Source: Synergistaceae bacterium
GTDB taxonomy: Bacteria > Synergistota > Synergistia > Synergistales > Synergistaceae
Assembly: GCA_031273585.1 (NCBI GenBank)
Contig: JAISRP010000175.1
Span: forward strand, 1 to 7,927
Reading direction: 5' to 3'
Length of the DNA: 7,927 nt
The notes under the pieces are model-generated. The model was not told the DNA's origin. It did not search any database and saw nothing but the letters and a program-made list of their open reading frames with translations. The position numbers were made by a program, and so were the translations under genes. Below are positions 1 to 6,915 of the stretch, piece after piece (within the stretch, counting starts at the first letter, position 1; each line of letters opens with the position of its first letter).

Positions 1-312
1 GTCCGGGTCGCCGCCGGCGGCAGTCCTCGCCGAGTGGATCCCCGGTCCCCAGCCCAGATGACGAACCTCGAGCCCGCTGTCGTCGGCCAAGGCTGGAATC
101 CCGGTGCTGTGCGCCCATGTGCGCGCCTTGATCAGAGCGTTCTCCTCGTATGAGCGGCCGTCCTCGGCGACTTCGCCCGGACCGGCGCCGACGGATGGAT
201 CCCACGGCGGGACGAGCCTTATATCGCAGCCCGCGAGACCGTCAAGGGACTTGAAGAAATCGGCAAACTCCGAGTACTTGTGCTCGTTCGTGCTGGCAAG
301 GACGATTTTCAC
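1..312 (-). CDS. rdgB: RdgB/HAM1 non-canonical purine NTP pyrophosphatase (C-terminus cut off)
   Basis: Hydrolyses dITP, XTP and related deaminated purine triphosphates to monophosphates plus pyrophosphate, keeping them out of DNA and RNA; a cytosolic dimer in known members. The visible 104 codons hold the family hallmarks: the N-terminal substrate loop S-T-N-x-x-K (residues 7-12), E-D-G-x-S-Y-x-E-N-A (50-59) with the metal-binding Glu region, A-D-D-S-G-L (76-81) with the catalytic Asp pair, and G-I-H-S-A-R (91-96) in place of the usual GxYSAR. Family members are about 190-200 aa, so roughly half lies beyond the left edge. The GTG at 312-310 is the only possible start, because an in-frame TGA sits just upstream; a weak GAGG lies 10 bp before it. 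It follows the GerMN gene by 41 bp and is probably the distal member of that operon. Function is very likely. Confidence 0.95.
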   Translation of the reverse strand, partial: MKIVLASTNEHKYSEFADFFKSLDGLAGCDIRLVPPWDPSVGAGPGEVAEDGRSYEENALIKARTWAHSTGIPALADDSGLEVRHLGWGPGIHSARTAAGGDPD

Positions 313-353
313 TCCGAACCCGCCTCACCATTCCCCAGGCCTGTCTGGGCCAT

Positions 354-1097
354 TTAACTCGACCTGCCGCCGAGGCCCCAGGGCATCGTGAGGTCGACCG
401 GCGTCTTGTCGAGCACTTCCTTGCCGTCGACGTAGAACTTCACCCTCGAGACCGGGGCGAAGTTGTCGGACATGGTCTTGACGAGACCGGTCAGAAGTTT
501 CCTCGACTCGTCGGCGCCCAGGGCCTTGAGAGAGTCCAGGAAGCTCTTGTTCATGTTCAGGTACAGCCACTCCCCGCTCAAAAAAATATTCAGGTTCTGC
601 GCGGACGGGTCGAGCATCTTGCCCTCCTTCACGGCGTCCATGTAGGAGGAGAGCGTCTGTTTTATGGTGTCCTCGCGCAGGCCTGGCGCGCACCTTATCC
701 GCCTAGTCACGAACCTGTCCCCCTCCGGCACGGAGATGGACACGGTGACGGAGGTCTCCGGCGGAGCTGTCGCGTCGGGCGACCTGCTCCCAGTCATGAG
801 GTTCTGCGCCTCCTGAGGGGTCGAGACGAGGTTCCCGGGCGTCCTCTGTCCGCCCCTGCCATCCAGCCACTTGAACGCGAGCGAGGTCAGCCCGTATCCA
901 GCCGCGAAAAAAATTACGATGAGCGATGCCCACGCGAGAAGCCTGAAGAGCAGCGGGGCCTTCCTGCGAGGCTCGTAATCGTCGTCCTCCTCCTCGTCGC
1001 TCCACTCCCCTCTCTCGCGCATCATGCGCTTCTCGCGCGGAGACGGCTCGTCCTCGTTGCTCTTCCACTTTCTGCCCCTGTCAGAAGGTCTGATCAT
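354..1097 (-). CDS. GerMN-domain single-pass membrane protein
   Basis: A 247-aa protein with three parts: a charged cytosolic N-terminus (residues 1-47, with a very acidic run near 33-40), one transmembrane helix (about 48-76) preceded by R-R-K, and an extracytoplasmic C-terminal domain (about 116-240) that resembles GerMN. The GerMN-like features are a central segment around L-N-I-F-L-S-G-E-W-L-Y-L-N and an ending around V-K-F-Y-V-D-G-K-E-V. GerMN occurs in Bacillus GerM and in many wall-associated proteins of bacteria that do not sporulate; its molecular role is poorly defined, though it is often linked to peptidoglycan. The start ATG overlaps the amidase stop (ATGA), with a GGGGAGG Shine-Dalgarno 7 bp upstream, so translation is coupled to the amidase. 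I infer that it assists or tethers that amidase or the septal wall machinery. The domain call is fairly sure; the function is open. Confidence 0.85.
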   Translation of the reverse strand: MIRPSDRGRKWKSNEDEPSPREKRMMRERGEWSDEEEDDDYEPRRKAPLLFRLLAWASLIVIFFAAGYGLTSLAFKWLDGRGGQRTPGNLVSTPQEAQNLMTGSRSPDATAPPETSVTVSISVPEGDRFVTRRIRCAPGLREDTIKQTLSSYMDAVKEGKMLDPSAQNLNIFLSGEWLYLNMNKSFLDSLKALGADESRKLLTGLVKTMSDNFAPVSRVKFYVDGKEVLDKTPVDLTMPWGLGGRSS

Positions 1098-2731
1098 CCT
1101 CCACCCTCCCCATACCCAGCCTTGAGGTAATTCGATATGCCCCTCGCCAGCGAGTTCATCATCTTCTTCCTATACGCCTGAGAGCCGAGGTTTTTGGCAT
1201 CGCTGGACTCGGTTATGTAGCCCATTTCCACGAGGAGCGCCGGCATCCCGGCCCCCCTCAGAACGAAGAACGGGGCCTGGAGCACCTTTCGGATGCTGAA
1301 GCCGTCCGCGCGCATCCTCTCGTACATGAACTCGGCCAGGGTCGTGCTCTGGCTTATCTTGTCGTTCTGCTGCATGTCCCCCAGGATTTTGAGAAGCAGC
1401 TGCGTACGCCTGTCGGCGGCCGCGTTGATCTCGGCGGCGTTCTGCGCGTCCCCGCTGAGCTCCCTGTTCTCTATTATCGCCAGGTTCAGGGCATCCCTGT
1501 CCGTCGTGGCGGCCATGAGATAGAGCTCCGTCCCCGAAGCGTGCTTTCCCTTGGGAAGCGCGTTGCAGTGCAGGCTTATGAATATATCCGCGTTGTTCTC
1601 GTTCGCGAACGCCGTGCGCTCCGCTAACTTCAGATACCTGTCGTCCGCGCGGGTGAGCTTGACGTCGAGGCCGATCGCCCTGAGGCTCTCCGCAAGCTCG
1701 ACCGACGCCTTTAAATTTATATCCTTCTCCCTCATCGCGTTCCCGATGGCGCCAGGATCGTGCCCGCCATGCCCGGCGTCCACTACGACCAGAAACTTTT
1801 TTGCGCCAGACGGGGGGGGCGGCGAACCCGTACCGGGCTGCGTCCGGATGATCCCGGGCGGAGCGTCGGGGGCTGTGACGGCCGACGAACCGCCCCCACC
1901 GCCGAAGTAAAAATCGACGACGTACCTCGGGGGATCCTCCACCCAAAAACCTCGCACCCTTCCGCCGCCGTGCCGGAACACTATCACAGTATCCCCGCCC
2001 GACTGGCTCGAGGCGGCCTGAAGCGGCGGCCACGGACTGTTCCCGGCGATCTGAGGGGAAGCCGTCCCGCGGAACGTCACCTCGACCCTGTCGGGGTACT
2101 CCTTCATACTGGCGTCAACCTGCTTCGAGATATCCACGACGGCCCTGTAGGCGTCCAGCTGCTCGCCCCAGCGCACGCCGTTTATCGCGGCCGCGCCCGC
2201 CGGGAGCGTACCGCCGGGAGCGGCGTCAGCCCGCGGGGTCTTTATCTGCGGCGCGGCGGGCGCCAGGACGGGAAGCGCGGTCCCGCCGCCTCCCGCCGGC
2301 GACCAGCGAATGTCCGACGGCCTGCCAGCACTGCTGAGGAACTGGCTTATAACGGCGAGCGACGAGTTTGCCTCCCCCCACCAGTGCCCGTCCTGGAAGA
2401 AGACCGTGCTCGGCATGGAGTAGACCGTCCCGCTGAGCCTCGCGACGGCAGAGCCGCTCCAGAACTCCACCTTCTTACCTGAGAAAGTGACTATGAACCC
2501 ACCGTCTGCGGGGCTCGGCGCGAACCCAAGGCTAGCTAACATCTCGTCGAGCGCGGCGTATTCCATCCCGTCCCTCTCAATGAAGGAAACCCTTCCCTTG
2601 CGGATATCCCCCTGCATCAGGAGCATCTCGAGCGCGCCCGACTCCCCCGCCGCCAGGGATAAGATGACGCAGGCCAGGATGACGCGGGTCAGAAATCTTC
2701 TAGCTCTCGCGGCCGCCGGCAACGGAGACAT
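1094..2731 (-). CDS. Secreted AMIN-type N-acetylmuramoyl-L-alanine amidase (Amidase_3)
   Basis: Zinc amidase cleaving the MurNAc-L-Ala bond of peptidoglycan, exported to the periplasm or cell surface. From the ATG at 2731 it has 545 residues: a signal peptide (basic A-R-A-R-R, hydrophobic core about 17-30, likely cleavage after S-G-A near 33); a domain at about 36-137 like the copper-amine-oxidase N-terminal/stalk fold; a Pro/Ala/Gly linker; an AMIN-like domain (about 183-277) for envelope targeting; a second Gly/Pro linker (277-309); and a complete Amidase_3 domain (about 311-540). Zinc ligands and catalytic residues are present: H321 in D-A-G-H-G-G, E335 in M-R-E-K-D, H388 in S-L-H-C-N and E502 in L-V-E-M-G-Y. 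The start is uncertain: GGAGG abuts the ATG (no spacing) but lies 9 bp before a TTG at 2722, which would remove three residues. It overlaps the 3' end of the TldE gene and is coupled to the GerMN gene. Confidence 0.94.
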   Translation of the reverse strand: MSPLPAAARARRFLTRVILACVILSLAAGESGALEMLLMQGDIRKGRVSFIERDGMEYAALDEMLASLGFAPSPADGGFIVTFSGKKVEFWSGSAVARLSGTVYSMPSTVFFQDGHWWGEANSSLAVISQFLSSAGRPSDIRWSPAGGGGTALPVLAPAAPQIKTPRADAAPGGTLPAGAAAINGVRWGEQLDAYRAVVDISKQVDASMKEYPDRVEVTFRGTASPQIAGNSPWPPLQAASSQSGGDTVIVFRHGGGRVRGFWVEDPPRYVVDFYFGGGGGSSAVTAPDAPPGIIRTQPGTGSPPPPSGAKKFLVVVDAGHGGHDPGAIGNAMREKDINLKASVELAESLRAIGLDVKLTRADDRYLKLAERTAFANENNADIFISLHCNALPKGKHASGTELYLMAATTDRDALNLAIIENRELSGDAQNAAEINAAADRRTQLLLKILGDMQQNDKISQSTTLAEFMYERMRADGFSIRKVLQAPFFVLRGAGMPALLVEMGYITESSDAKNLGSQAYRKKMMNSLARGISNYLKAGYGEGGG

Positions 2732-4082
2732 CCTCCACAACGACCGTCGGAGCGGCAGCGGATCCGAAGAACTCGAGATCGCTGCCGACCGCCGTCATAT
2801 TCATCATAAGGTCCAGCAAATTGCCCGCTATGGTGACGCCCGCGACGGGCTCGCCCAAGACCCCGCCCGATATACGGACGCCCTTCGCCCCCAGTGAGAA
2901 GTCCCCGCTGATCGGGTCGAACGTGTGCAGGCCCATCAGCTCCGAGACGAGAAATCCGGCCGCGACGCCCTTTATCAGGGATTCGTGGGTCTCGTCTCCC
3001 GGCTGGAGCACGAGGTTGGATAGCCCAACGTCCGGCAGGCCGCCTATGCCCCTCGCGGCGCTTCCGGTCGAGCTAGTTCCGTCCTTTGACGCGTACTGCA
3101 GGTTGTAGAGGTAGTTCTTGGCCACTCCGGATTCTATCAGCACTGTCCTCCCCGTCGGGACCCCCTCCCCGTCGAACATGGAGGACCCTAGCCTGCGCGG
3201 CATACGGGCGTCGTCGATCAGCGTTATCGCGCTGGACGCGACAGTTCCACCGAGCTTTCCCTTCATCATTGAGCGCCCCTTGTGTATGTCCGAGGCGCAG
3301 AAGAGCTCCCCGATCACGCAGGCGATGGACGAGGATATCTCAGGCCCCATCACTACCGTATATCTGCCGGTCGGGAGAGGATGGCCGCCGAGAACGGAGG
3401 CGGTCCTGTCCACGGATATGCGCGCGTAGGAGGGACCGTCCAGGTCGTCGAGACGCCGCGCCGAATTTCCGAAGCCGCCCATCTCGTATGAGTCCCCGTC
3501 GCTCAGGACGACCGCCACCCCGCAGGACGCGGACGTGGAGGCCCGCCAGCCCATGATGCCGGACGTGGAGGCGTAGAACGACTCCGAATAGCCGTCCCCC
3601 CAGGACGCGGCCCGGACCGATACGACCCGGCTGTCCCTCCCCTTTGCCTCGCCCGTCATGTCGAGGCACTCCCTCATGCGCCTGCCGGAGTCAACCCCTC
3701 TGGTTATCTCCTCGTCGCAAAGTTCGAGGGAGGATGCGTCATCCTCCAGGGCGCCGCCATAGAGGGATATCCCCTCCTCCGGCTCGGAGTTCATACAGTT
3801 GGCCCGGCTCCACTCGATCATGTTCGTCAGGGCGTCGCGGGACAGGTTGTTCCCGAAGGCGACCCCCTGCCGCCCGCCGTCGCCTATGCAGCGGAGCCCT
3901 ATCCCACCCGAGACGCCTGATGTATTTTCCTCCGGCTCCCCGTCGCGGAGGCTGAGGCTGTGAGATACGCTGAAACCGTAAATGACGTCGGCGCCGCTGA
4001 TGCCCCCCCGCATCGACATGACGCGATCCAGCATCCAGGCTCCCATCGATTCGACATCATGCCTGTCCGGCCTTGCGCTCAC
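2700..4082 (-). CDS. pmbA: TldE/PmbA-family protein (metalloprotease partner subunit)
   Basis: A 460-aa protein of the TldD/TldE (PmbA) superfamily. In characterised systems TldD carries the HExxxH zinc site and pairs with TldE, which lacks it; the heterodimer trims unfolded or modified peptides such as the microcin B17 precursor and the CcdA antitoxin. Here no HExxxH is present, so it is of the TldE type. Family signatures include G-P-E-I-S-S-S (247-253), D-G-E-G-V-P-T-G (304-311) followed by S-G-V-A-K-N-Y-L-Y-N, S-S-T-G-S-A-A-R (337-344), and a C-terminal block with G-D-F-S-L-G-A-K-G near 393-401 and P-V-A-G-V-T-I-A-G-N. I chose the GTG at 4082: it overlaps the aldolase stop (GTGA), has AAAGAGG upstream, and gives a normal family length. 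The frame stays open upstream only as a shadow of the aldolase gene. No tldD is visible in the window, so the partner must lie elsewhere. Confidence 0.9.
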   Translation of the reverse strand: MSARPDRHDVESMGAWMLDRVMSMRGGISGADVIYGFSVSHSLSLRDGEPEENTSGVSGGIGLRCIGDGGRQGVAFGNNLSRDALTNMIEWSRANCMNSEPEEGISLYGGALEDDASSLELCDEEITRGVDSGRRMRECLDMTGEAKGRDSRVVSVRAASWGDGYSESFYASTSGIMGWRASTSASCGVAVVLSDGDSYEMGGFGNSARRLDDLDGPSYARISVDRTASVLGGHPLPTGRYTVVMGPEISSSIACVIGELFCASDIHKGRSMMKGKLGGTVASSAITLIDDARMPRRLGSSMFDGEGVPTGRTVLIESGVAKNYLYNLQYASKDGTSSTGSAARGIGGLPDVGLSNLVLQPGDETHESLIKGVAAGFLVSELMGLHTFDPISGDFSLGAKGVRISGGVLGEPVAGVTIAGNLLDLMMNMTAVGSDLEFFGSAAAPTVVVEDVSVAGGRES

Positions 4083-5128
4083 TTTGAGGCCGCCTCTTTC
4101 AGGACATCCTCGATTATATCCGCCGCCGTGCGGACGGATGACTCGTCCAGCCCGATGTGGGTCACCATCCTGATTCTGCCGACCCCGGCGGCGTTGAGCT
4201 GAAGCCCTCTGTCCAGGCACTTGCTCCGGAATGCGGCGTCGTCCCCGACGCGCTCAGGGGTCCTGAAATATACCATGTTCGTTCGCCTCGGCAGAGGCTC
4301 CACGTCTATGCCGATGCCGGTCAAGAGGTCGGCCAGAAGGACCGCGTTCGCGTGATCCTCGTGCAACCTTCCCCGCATGTCGCGCAGGGCGATATGTCCG
4401 GCGGCAGCCGCTATGCCGGACTGCCTCTGTCCACCGCCGAGGGCCTTCCTGTACTTCCTGGCCCTGCCTATAAATTCCGCCCCGCCGCAGAGGACCGAGC
4501 CCATTGGCGCTCCGAGCCCCTTTGAAAGACATATCTGGACGGAGTCGACCTCGGACGCGTAGTCCCTCACGTCATTTTTGAAATAGGCCACGGCGTTGAA
4601 GATCCTGGCCCCATCCAGATGAACGGCAAGTCCCAGGCGATGCGCCTCCCGGGCCGCCTGAGCGAAGGCCTCCGCATCAACCGGCGTCCCGCCCGAACTG
4701 TTATGAGTGTTTTCCAGGGTTAGGAGAGTGGTTGCAGCGTGGTGAATATTTCCGGAGGACTTAAACGACGACCTGACGGACTCCGCGGTGGGAATTCCCT
4801 CCCTGTCGTCGAGGGGGTATGGCATGACCCCGGCTAAACCCGCCACCCCGCCGCATTCGTTGTTCCATGTGTGGGAGCCCGTTCCCATCATGACGCCGTC
4901 GCCCCTCCTGGTATGGGCCAGGATAGCGACCAGGTTTCCCATGGTCCCGGAGCAGACGTACAGCGCGGACTCCATGCCAACGAGGCCGGCCGCGTACTCC
5001 TGCAGGGCGTTGACCGACGGGTCGTCGCCCATGACATCGTCGCCCACGCAGGCGGAGAACATGGCGCGCCGCATCTCATCTGTGGGTTGGGTGACGGTGT
5101 CGCTCCTGAAGTCAAGTTTTCCGTCCAA
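4079..5128 (-). CDS. ltaE: Low-specificity L-threonine aldolase (PLP fold-type I)
   Basis: Cytosolic PLP enzyme that cleaves L-threonine or L-allo-threonine to glycine and acetaldehyde; related enzymes act on other beta-hydroxy amino acids. The 349-aa length is typical. Visible landmarks: N-terminal D-F-R-S-D-T-V-T (6-13), the V-G-D-D-V-M-G-D-D-P block (28-37), S-G-T-M-G-N (60-65) for phosphate binding, H86 stacking on PLP, E139-N140-T-H-N, D172-G-A-R-I-F-N-A (Asp to the pyridine N, R175 to substrate), the Schiff-base K203 in C-L-S-K-G-L-G-A-P-M-G, and R-x-V-T-H near 320. The TTG start is chosen because a perfect GGAGGT sits 6 bp upstream and the conserved family N-terminus begins a few residues later; the in-frame extension to 5191 has no such support. 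It is the first gene of the left operon, with its own promoter, and its stop overlaps the pmbA start. Confidence 0.93.
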   Translation of the reverse strand: MDGKLDFRSDTVTQPTDEMRRAMFSACVGDDVMGDDPSVNALQEYAAGLVGMESALYVCSGTMGNLVAILAHTRRGDGVMMGTGSHTWNNECGGVAGLAGVMPYPLDDREGIPTAESVRSSFKSSGNIHHAATTLLTLENTHNSSGGTPVDAEAFAQAAREAHRLGLAVHLDGARIFNAVAYFKNDVRDYASEVDSVQICLSKGLGAPMGSVLCGGAEFIGRARKYRKALGGGQRQSGIAAAAGHIALRDMRGRLHEDHANAVLLADLLTGIGIDVEPLPRRTNMVYFRTPERVGDDAAFRSKCLDRGLQLNAAGVGRIRMVTHIGLDESSVRTAADIIEDVLKEAASK

Positions 5129-5134
5129 GAAATT

Positions 5135-5140
5135 ACCTCC
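5135..5140 (-). promoter_or_regulatory. Shine-Dalgarno fixing the TTG start of threonine aldolase
   Basis: GGAGGT on the minus strand, 6 bp before the TTG at 5128-5126. It decides this start over longer in-frame alternatives, which would place the site inside the coding region. Confidence 0.8.
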
Positions 5141-5203
5141 ATTTCCCGACCGCCCTCGGAGACGACCGGCGCTAAGGCCGGATAATGCCACATCCCCCGA
5201 ACG

Positions 5204-5231
5204 ATCATAAACAGGACCATCAATCTGTCAT
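5204..5231 (-). promoter_or_regulatory. Probable sigma70-type promoter of the ltaE-pmbA-amidase operon
   Basis: Minus-strand ATGACA (5231-5226; 5 of 6 to TTGACA), a 16-bp spacer, and TATGAT (5209-5204; 5 of 6 to TATAAT). Transcription would begin near 5197, giving a leader of about 70 nt before the TTG start. The leader contains a short CCGGC/GCCGG hairpin candidate near 5164-5179. It separates the left operon from the upstream PHP gene. Confidence 0.6.
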
Positions 5232-5325
5232 GCGAAGTCGCGGCTTGTGCAGAAGCGATGCCGGATCGGCAAAGGAATTGTGCAAACGGTCAAACAAAAA
5301 AAGCCCTGTTACTCAAAATATATTA

Positions 5326-6150
5326 TCACAGATTCACCCCGATGCGAGCCCATGGAAGGAAATCCTCCGAGACCTGGACGCCAAGCGCGATGTCCGGCCT
5401 TGCGGCGCCGTGAAAGTCGGAGCCGGCCGTCGGGAACAGCCCGTGCCGGTCCGCGGTCCTCAGGTATCTGTACGCAGCCTCGGACGAGCAGTGGGACGAA
5501 ATACATTCGAGCCCCCAGAGGCCGTACTCCTTCAATTCATCGAGCAACTCCCCGAGCGGGGCCTCGTCAAGCCCGGTCAGCGAAGGATGAGCCAGCACGG
5601 GCAGGCCGCCCGACTCCCTGACGACCCTCACGCAATCCCCCGGCGACAGCCCCTCCCTCCTGACATAAGCTGGAGCGCCCTTCCCAAGATATCTGTCGAA
5701 GGCCGCCCTCGTGTCGGGAACAAAACCGTTTTTTACCATCCATAATGCAATATGGGGACGGCCTACAACCCGCCCCCCGGCCATAACCTCCACTTCCTCG
5801 ATGTTCACGCCAACCCCGAGATCCCGCAGCTTTCCGCAGATCTCCCCGTTCCTGGCATTCCTGCGCTCTATCACCCAGTCGAGCGCTTTTTTCAGCGACG
5901 AGCCGTCCCCTATTCTGTAACCCAGCACATGTATCGTAATCGGCGCGGACGCGGACAGCTCCACGCCCCTGACGGGACGAATCCCAGCCGCCCTGCACTC
6001 GCGTGAAAACTCGTCCAAACCCTCCAGCGTGTCGTGATCCGTCAGAGCCAGGACTGCGACGCGCCTCGCACGGGCGGCCCGGACTATCTCAAGCGGCGTG
6101 CACGTGCCATCCGAGAAAGTGCTGTGCACGTGCAAGTCGACCCGGATCAT
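5326..6150 (-). CDS. PHP-domain phosphoesterase, YciV/RNase AM type
   Basis: A 274-aa cytosolic metal-dependent phosphoesterase of the PHP family. Characterised relatives (YciV/TrpH/RNase AM) hydrolyse 3',5'-nucleoside bisphosphates and act as 5'-to-3' exonucleases on short RNA and rRNA 5' ends. The metal-site pattern is complete: D-L-H-V-H (5-9) with D14, L-T-D-H-D-T (36-41), E64 in G-V-E-L, H74, R-P-H-I-A (131-135), H188 in L-A-H-P, H220, and G-S-D-F-H-G (243-248). Length matches the family. There is no polymerase or histidinol-phosphatase context, so a stand-alone YciV-like role is most likely. The ATG at 6150 follows GAGG at close spacing and lies 20 bp after the cheW stop, so the two are probably co-transcribed; a functional link to CheW is not evident. 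The exact substrate cannot be read from sequence. Confidence 0.9.
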   Translation of the reverse strand: MIRVDLHVHSTFSDGTCTPLEIVRAARARRVAVLALTDHDTLEGLDEFSRECRAAGIRPVRGVELSASAPITIHVLGYRIGDGSSLKKALDWVIERRNARNGEICGKLRDLGVGVNIEEVEVMAGGRVVGRPHIALWMVKNGFVPDTRAAFDRYLGKGAPAYVRREGLSPGDCVRVVRESGGLPVLAHPSLTGLDEAPLGELLDELKEYGLWGLECISSHCSSEAAYRYLRTADRHGLFPTAGSDFHGAARPDIALGVQVSEDFLPWARIGVNL

Positions 6151-6170
6151 TCCGCCTCGCGCAATTCCCT

Positions 6171-6692
6171 TTAGTTCTCCTCCTCGAGGAGTTCGTTTAT
6201 CTCAAACAGCGTGGCAAGGTCCAGGAGCACTATGAGCCTGCCGTCGTCCATCTTGGCCACTCCCAATATGTAGTCCGCGCCGATCGAGCTGGAGCTGGAG
6301 TTCACCGTGTTCGCCGTCTCTACCAGGGAATCCGGCACGGTTCGCACCTCCCGGACCGCGTCGACCAGCACGCCAAACTGAATCCCCTCGAACTCCGCAA
6401 CCACTATGCGGGACTCGTTAGTGATCTCGGTAAAGGCTCCGCCCATCTTGGAGATACAGTCAAGCACTGGGATGACGGTACCCCTCAGGTTGATTACCCC
6501 CTTCACATAGTGCGGGGCGTTTGGGACTCTGGTGATCCTCGGCGGGACGTGCACAATCTCACGGACCAGGTTCACGTCAAGGCCGCAGTGCTCTCCCGTG
6601 AGGTCGAACACCAACAGCGTCATCTCCTTCTCTATGACGGCGCTGTCCCCTCTATCCGCAGACTTGTTGATCTGTGTTCTCGTATCGGACAT
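6171..6692 (-). CDS. cheW: CheW-type chemotaxis coupling protein
   Basis: A single CheW domain (173 aa from the ATG; E. coli CheW is 167 aa). CheW links methyl-accepting chemoreceptors to the CheA kinase in membrane-associated arrays. The sequence begins L-L-V-F-D-L-T-G-E-H-C-G-L-D-V (26-40), continues with R-E-I-V and P-R-I-T-R-V-P-N-A-P (51-60), and has the conserved V-I-N-L-R-G-T-V-I-P-V-L-D (66-78) with the key Arg at 70. The second barrel covers I-V-V-A-E-F to F-G-V-L-V-D-A-V-R-E-V, and the protein ends in an acidic E-L-L-E-E-E-N. A run of five Ser (132-136) lies in the loop before I-L-G-V-A-K. The ATG at 6692 is chosen because GGAGGT lies 8 bp upstream; the in-frame TTG and GTG further up overlap or crowd that site. 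It has its own promoter, precedes the PHP gene, and has no cheA, cheR, cheB or receptor gene in view. Confidence 0.95.
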   Translation of the reverse strand: MSDTRTQINKSADRGDSAVIEKEMTLLVFDLTGEHCGLDVNLVREIVHVPPRITRVPNAPHYVKGVINLRGTVIPVLDCISKMGGAFTEITNESRIVVAEFEGIQFGVLVDAVREVRTVPDSLVETANTVNSSSSSIGADYILGVAKMDDGRLIVLLDLATLFEINELLEEEN

Positions 6693-6700
6693 ATTCACCA

Positions 6701-6706
6701 ACCTCC
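6701..6706 (-). promoter_or_regulatory. Shine-Dalgarno fixing the cheW ATG
   Basis: GGAGGT on the minus strand, 8 bp before the ATG at 6692. The in-frame TTG at 6701 overlaps it, so the longer reading is unlikely. Confidence 0.8.
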
Positions 6707-6749
6707 AGCCTTTTTGCCTCTCAGATCCCCCTCGGCAGGTTCACGGCCC

Positions 6750-6778
6750 ATTATTGCACATTATGCGACGGCGCTCAA
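6750..6778 (-). promoter_or_regulatory. Probable sigma70-type promoter of cheW
   Basis: Minus-strand TTGAGC (6778-6773), a 17-bp spacer, and AATAAT (6755-6750; 5 of 6 to TATAAT). Initiation near 6743 would give a leader of about 50 nt. An overlapping alternative, TTGAGA-N16-TAATGT, lies a few bases upstream. Confidence 0.55.
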
Positions 6779-6790
6779 ATCTCAAGCTCA

Positions 6791-6806
6791 ATATTACCAC
6801 GAATAT
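6791..6806. repeat. Inverted repeat just upstream of the cheW promoter
   Basis: ATATT-N6-AATAT, perfect 5-bp arms, ending 13 bp upstream of the proposed -35 box. The position suits an activator or repressor site. AT-rich palindromes are common by chance, so the role is only suggested. Confidence 0.35.
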
Positions 6807-6829
6807 GATAGATTTTACGCCGCCCGATC

Positions 6830-6839
6830 GTGAATTCAC
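6830..6839. repeat. 10-bp perfect palindrome in the regulator-cheW gap
   Basis: GTGAATTCAC is self-complementary over 10 bp and lies about 50 bp upstream of the cheW -35 box. It could be a regulator-binding site or simply a chance palindrome. Confidence 0.25.
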
Positions 6840-6915
6840 CCCGTGGCGTTACGAAACCGAGGGACGCCCTGACGGTCGCCGGAGCGGTCCCCCGTTTATG
6901 TCAGCCCGCCCCCTG

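Noticed and set aside
1760..2482. Plus-strand open frame of 240 codons opposite the amidase
   Set aside because: Arg/Pro/Gly-rich translation with no domain, lying opposite the amidase N-terminal half; a codon-bias shadow.
4083..4220. In-frame N-terminal extension of the TldE gene
   Set aside because: It lies wholly inside the aldolase coding sequence, is Arg/Gly-rich unlike the family, and the GTG at 4082 has a Shine-Dalgarno and gives the normal length.
5129..5191. In-frame upstream extension of threonine aldolase
   Set aside because: The perfect GGAGGT at 5135-5140 would be inside the gene, and the family N-terminus begins right after the TTG.
5260..5270. GCCG-ATC-CGGC palindrome between the PHP and aldolase genes
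   Set aside because: Only 4-bp arms, no T-tract, and upstream of the promoter; probably chance in GC-rich DNA.
5295..5325. Possible intrinsic terminator after the PHP gene (minus-strand GGGC followed by seven T)
   Set aside because: I could not find a matching upstream arm to form a stem; a T-run alone is not enough.
6842..6910. Terminator hairpin after the regulator
   Set aside because: GC-rich sequence with partial complementarity (GGGGAC against GTCCC) but long imperfect loops and no U-tract.
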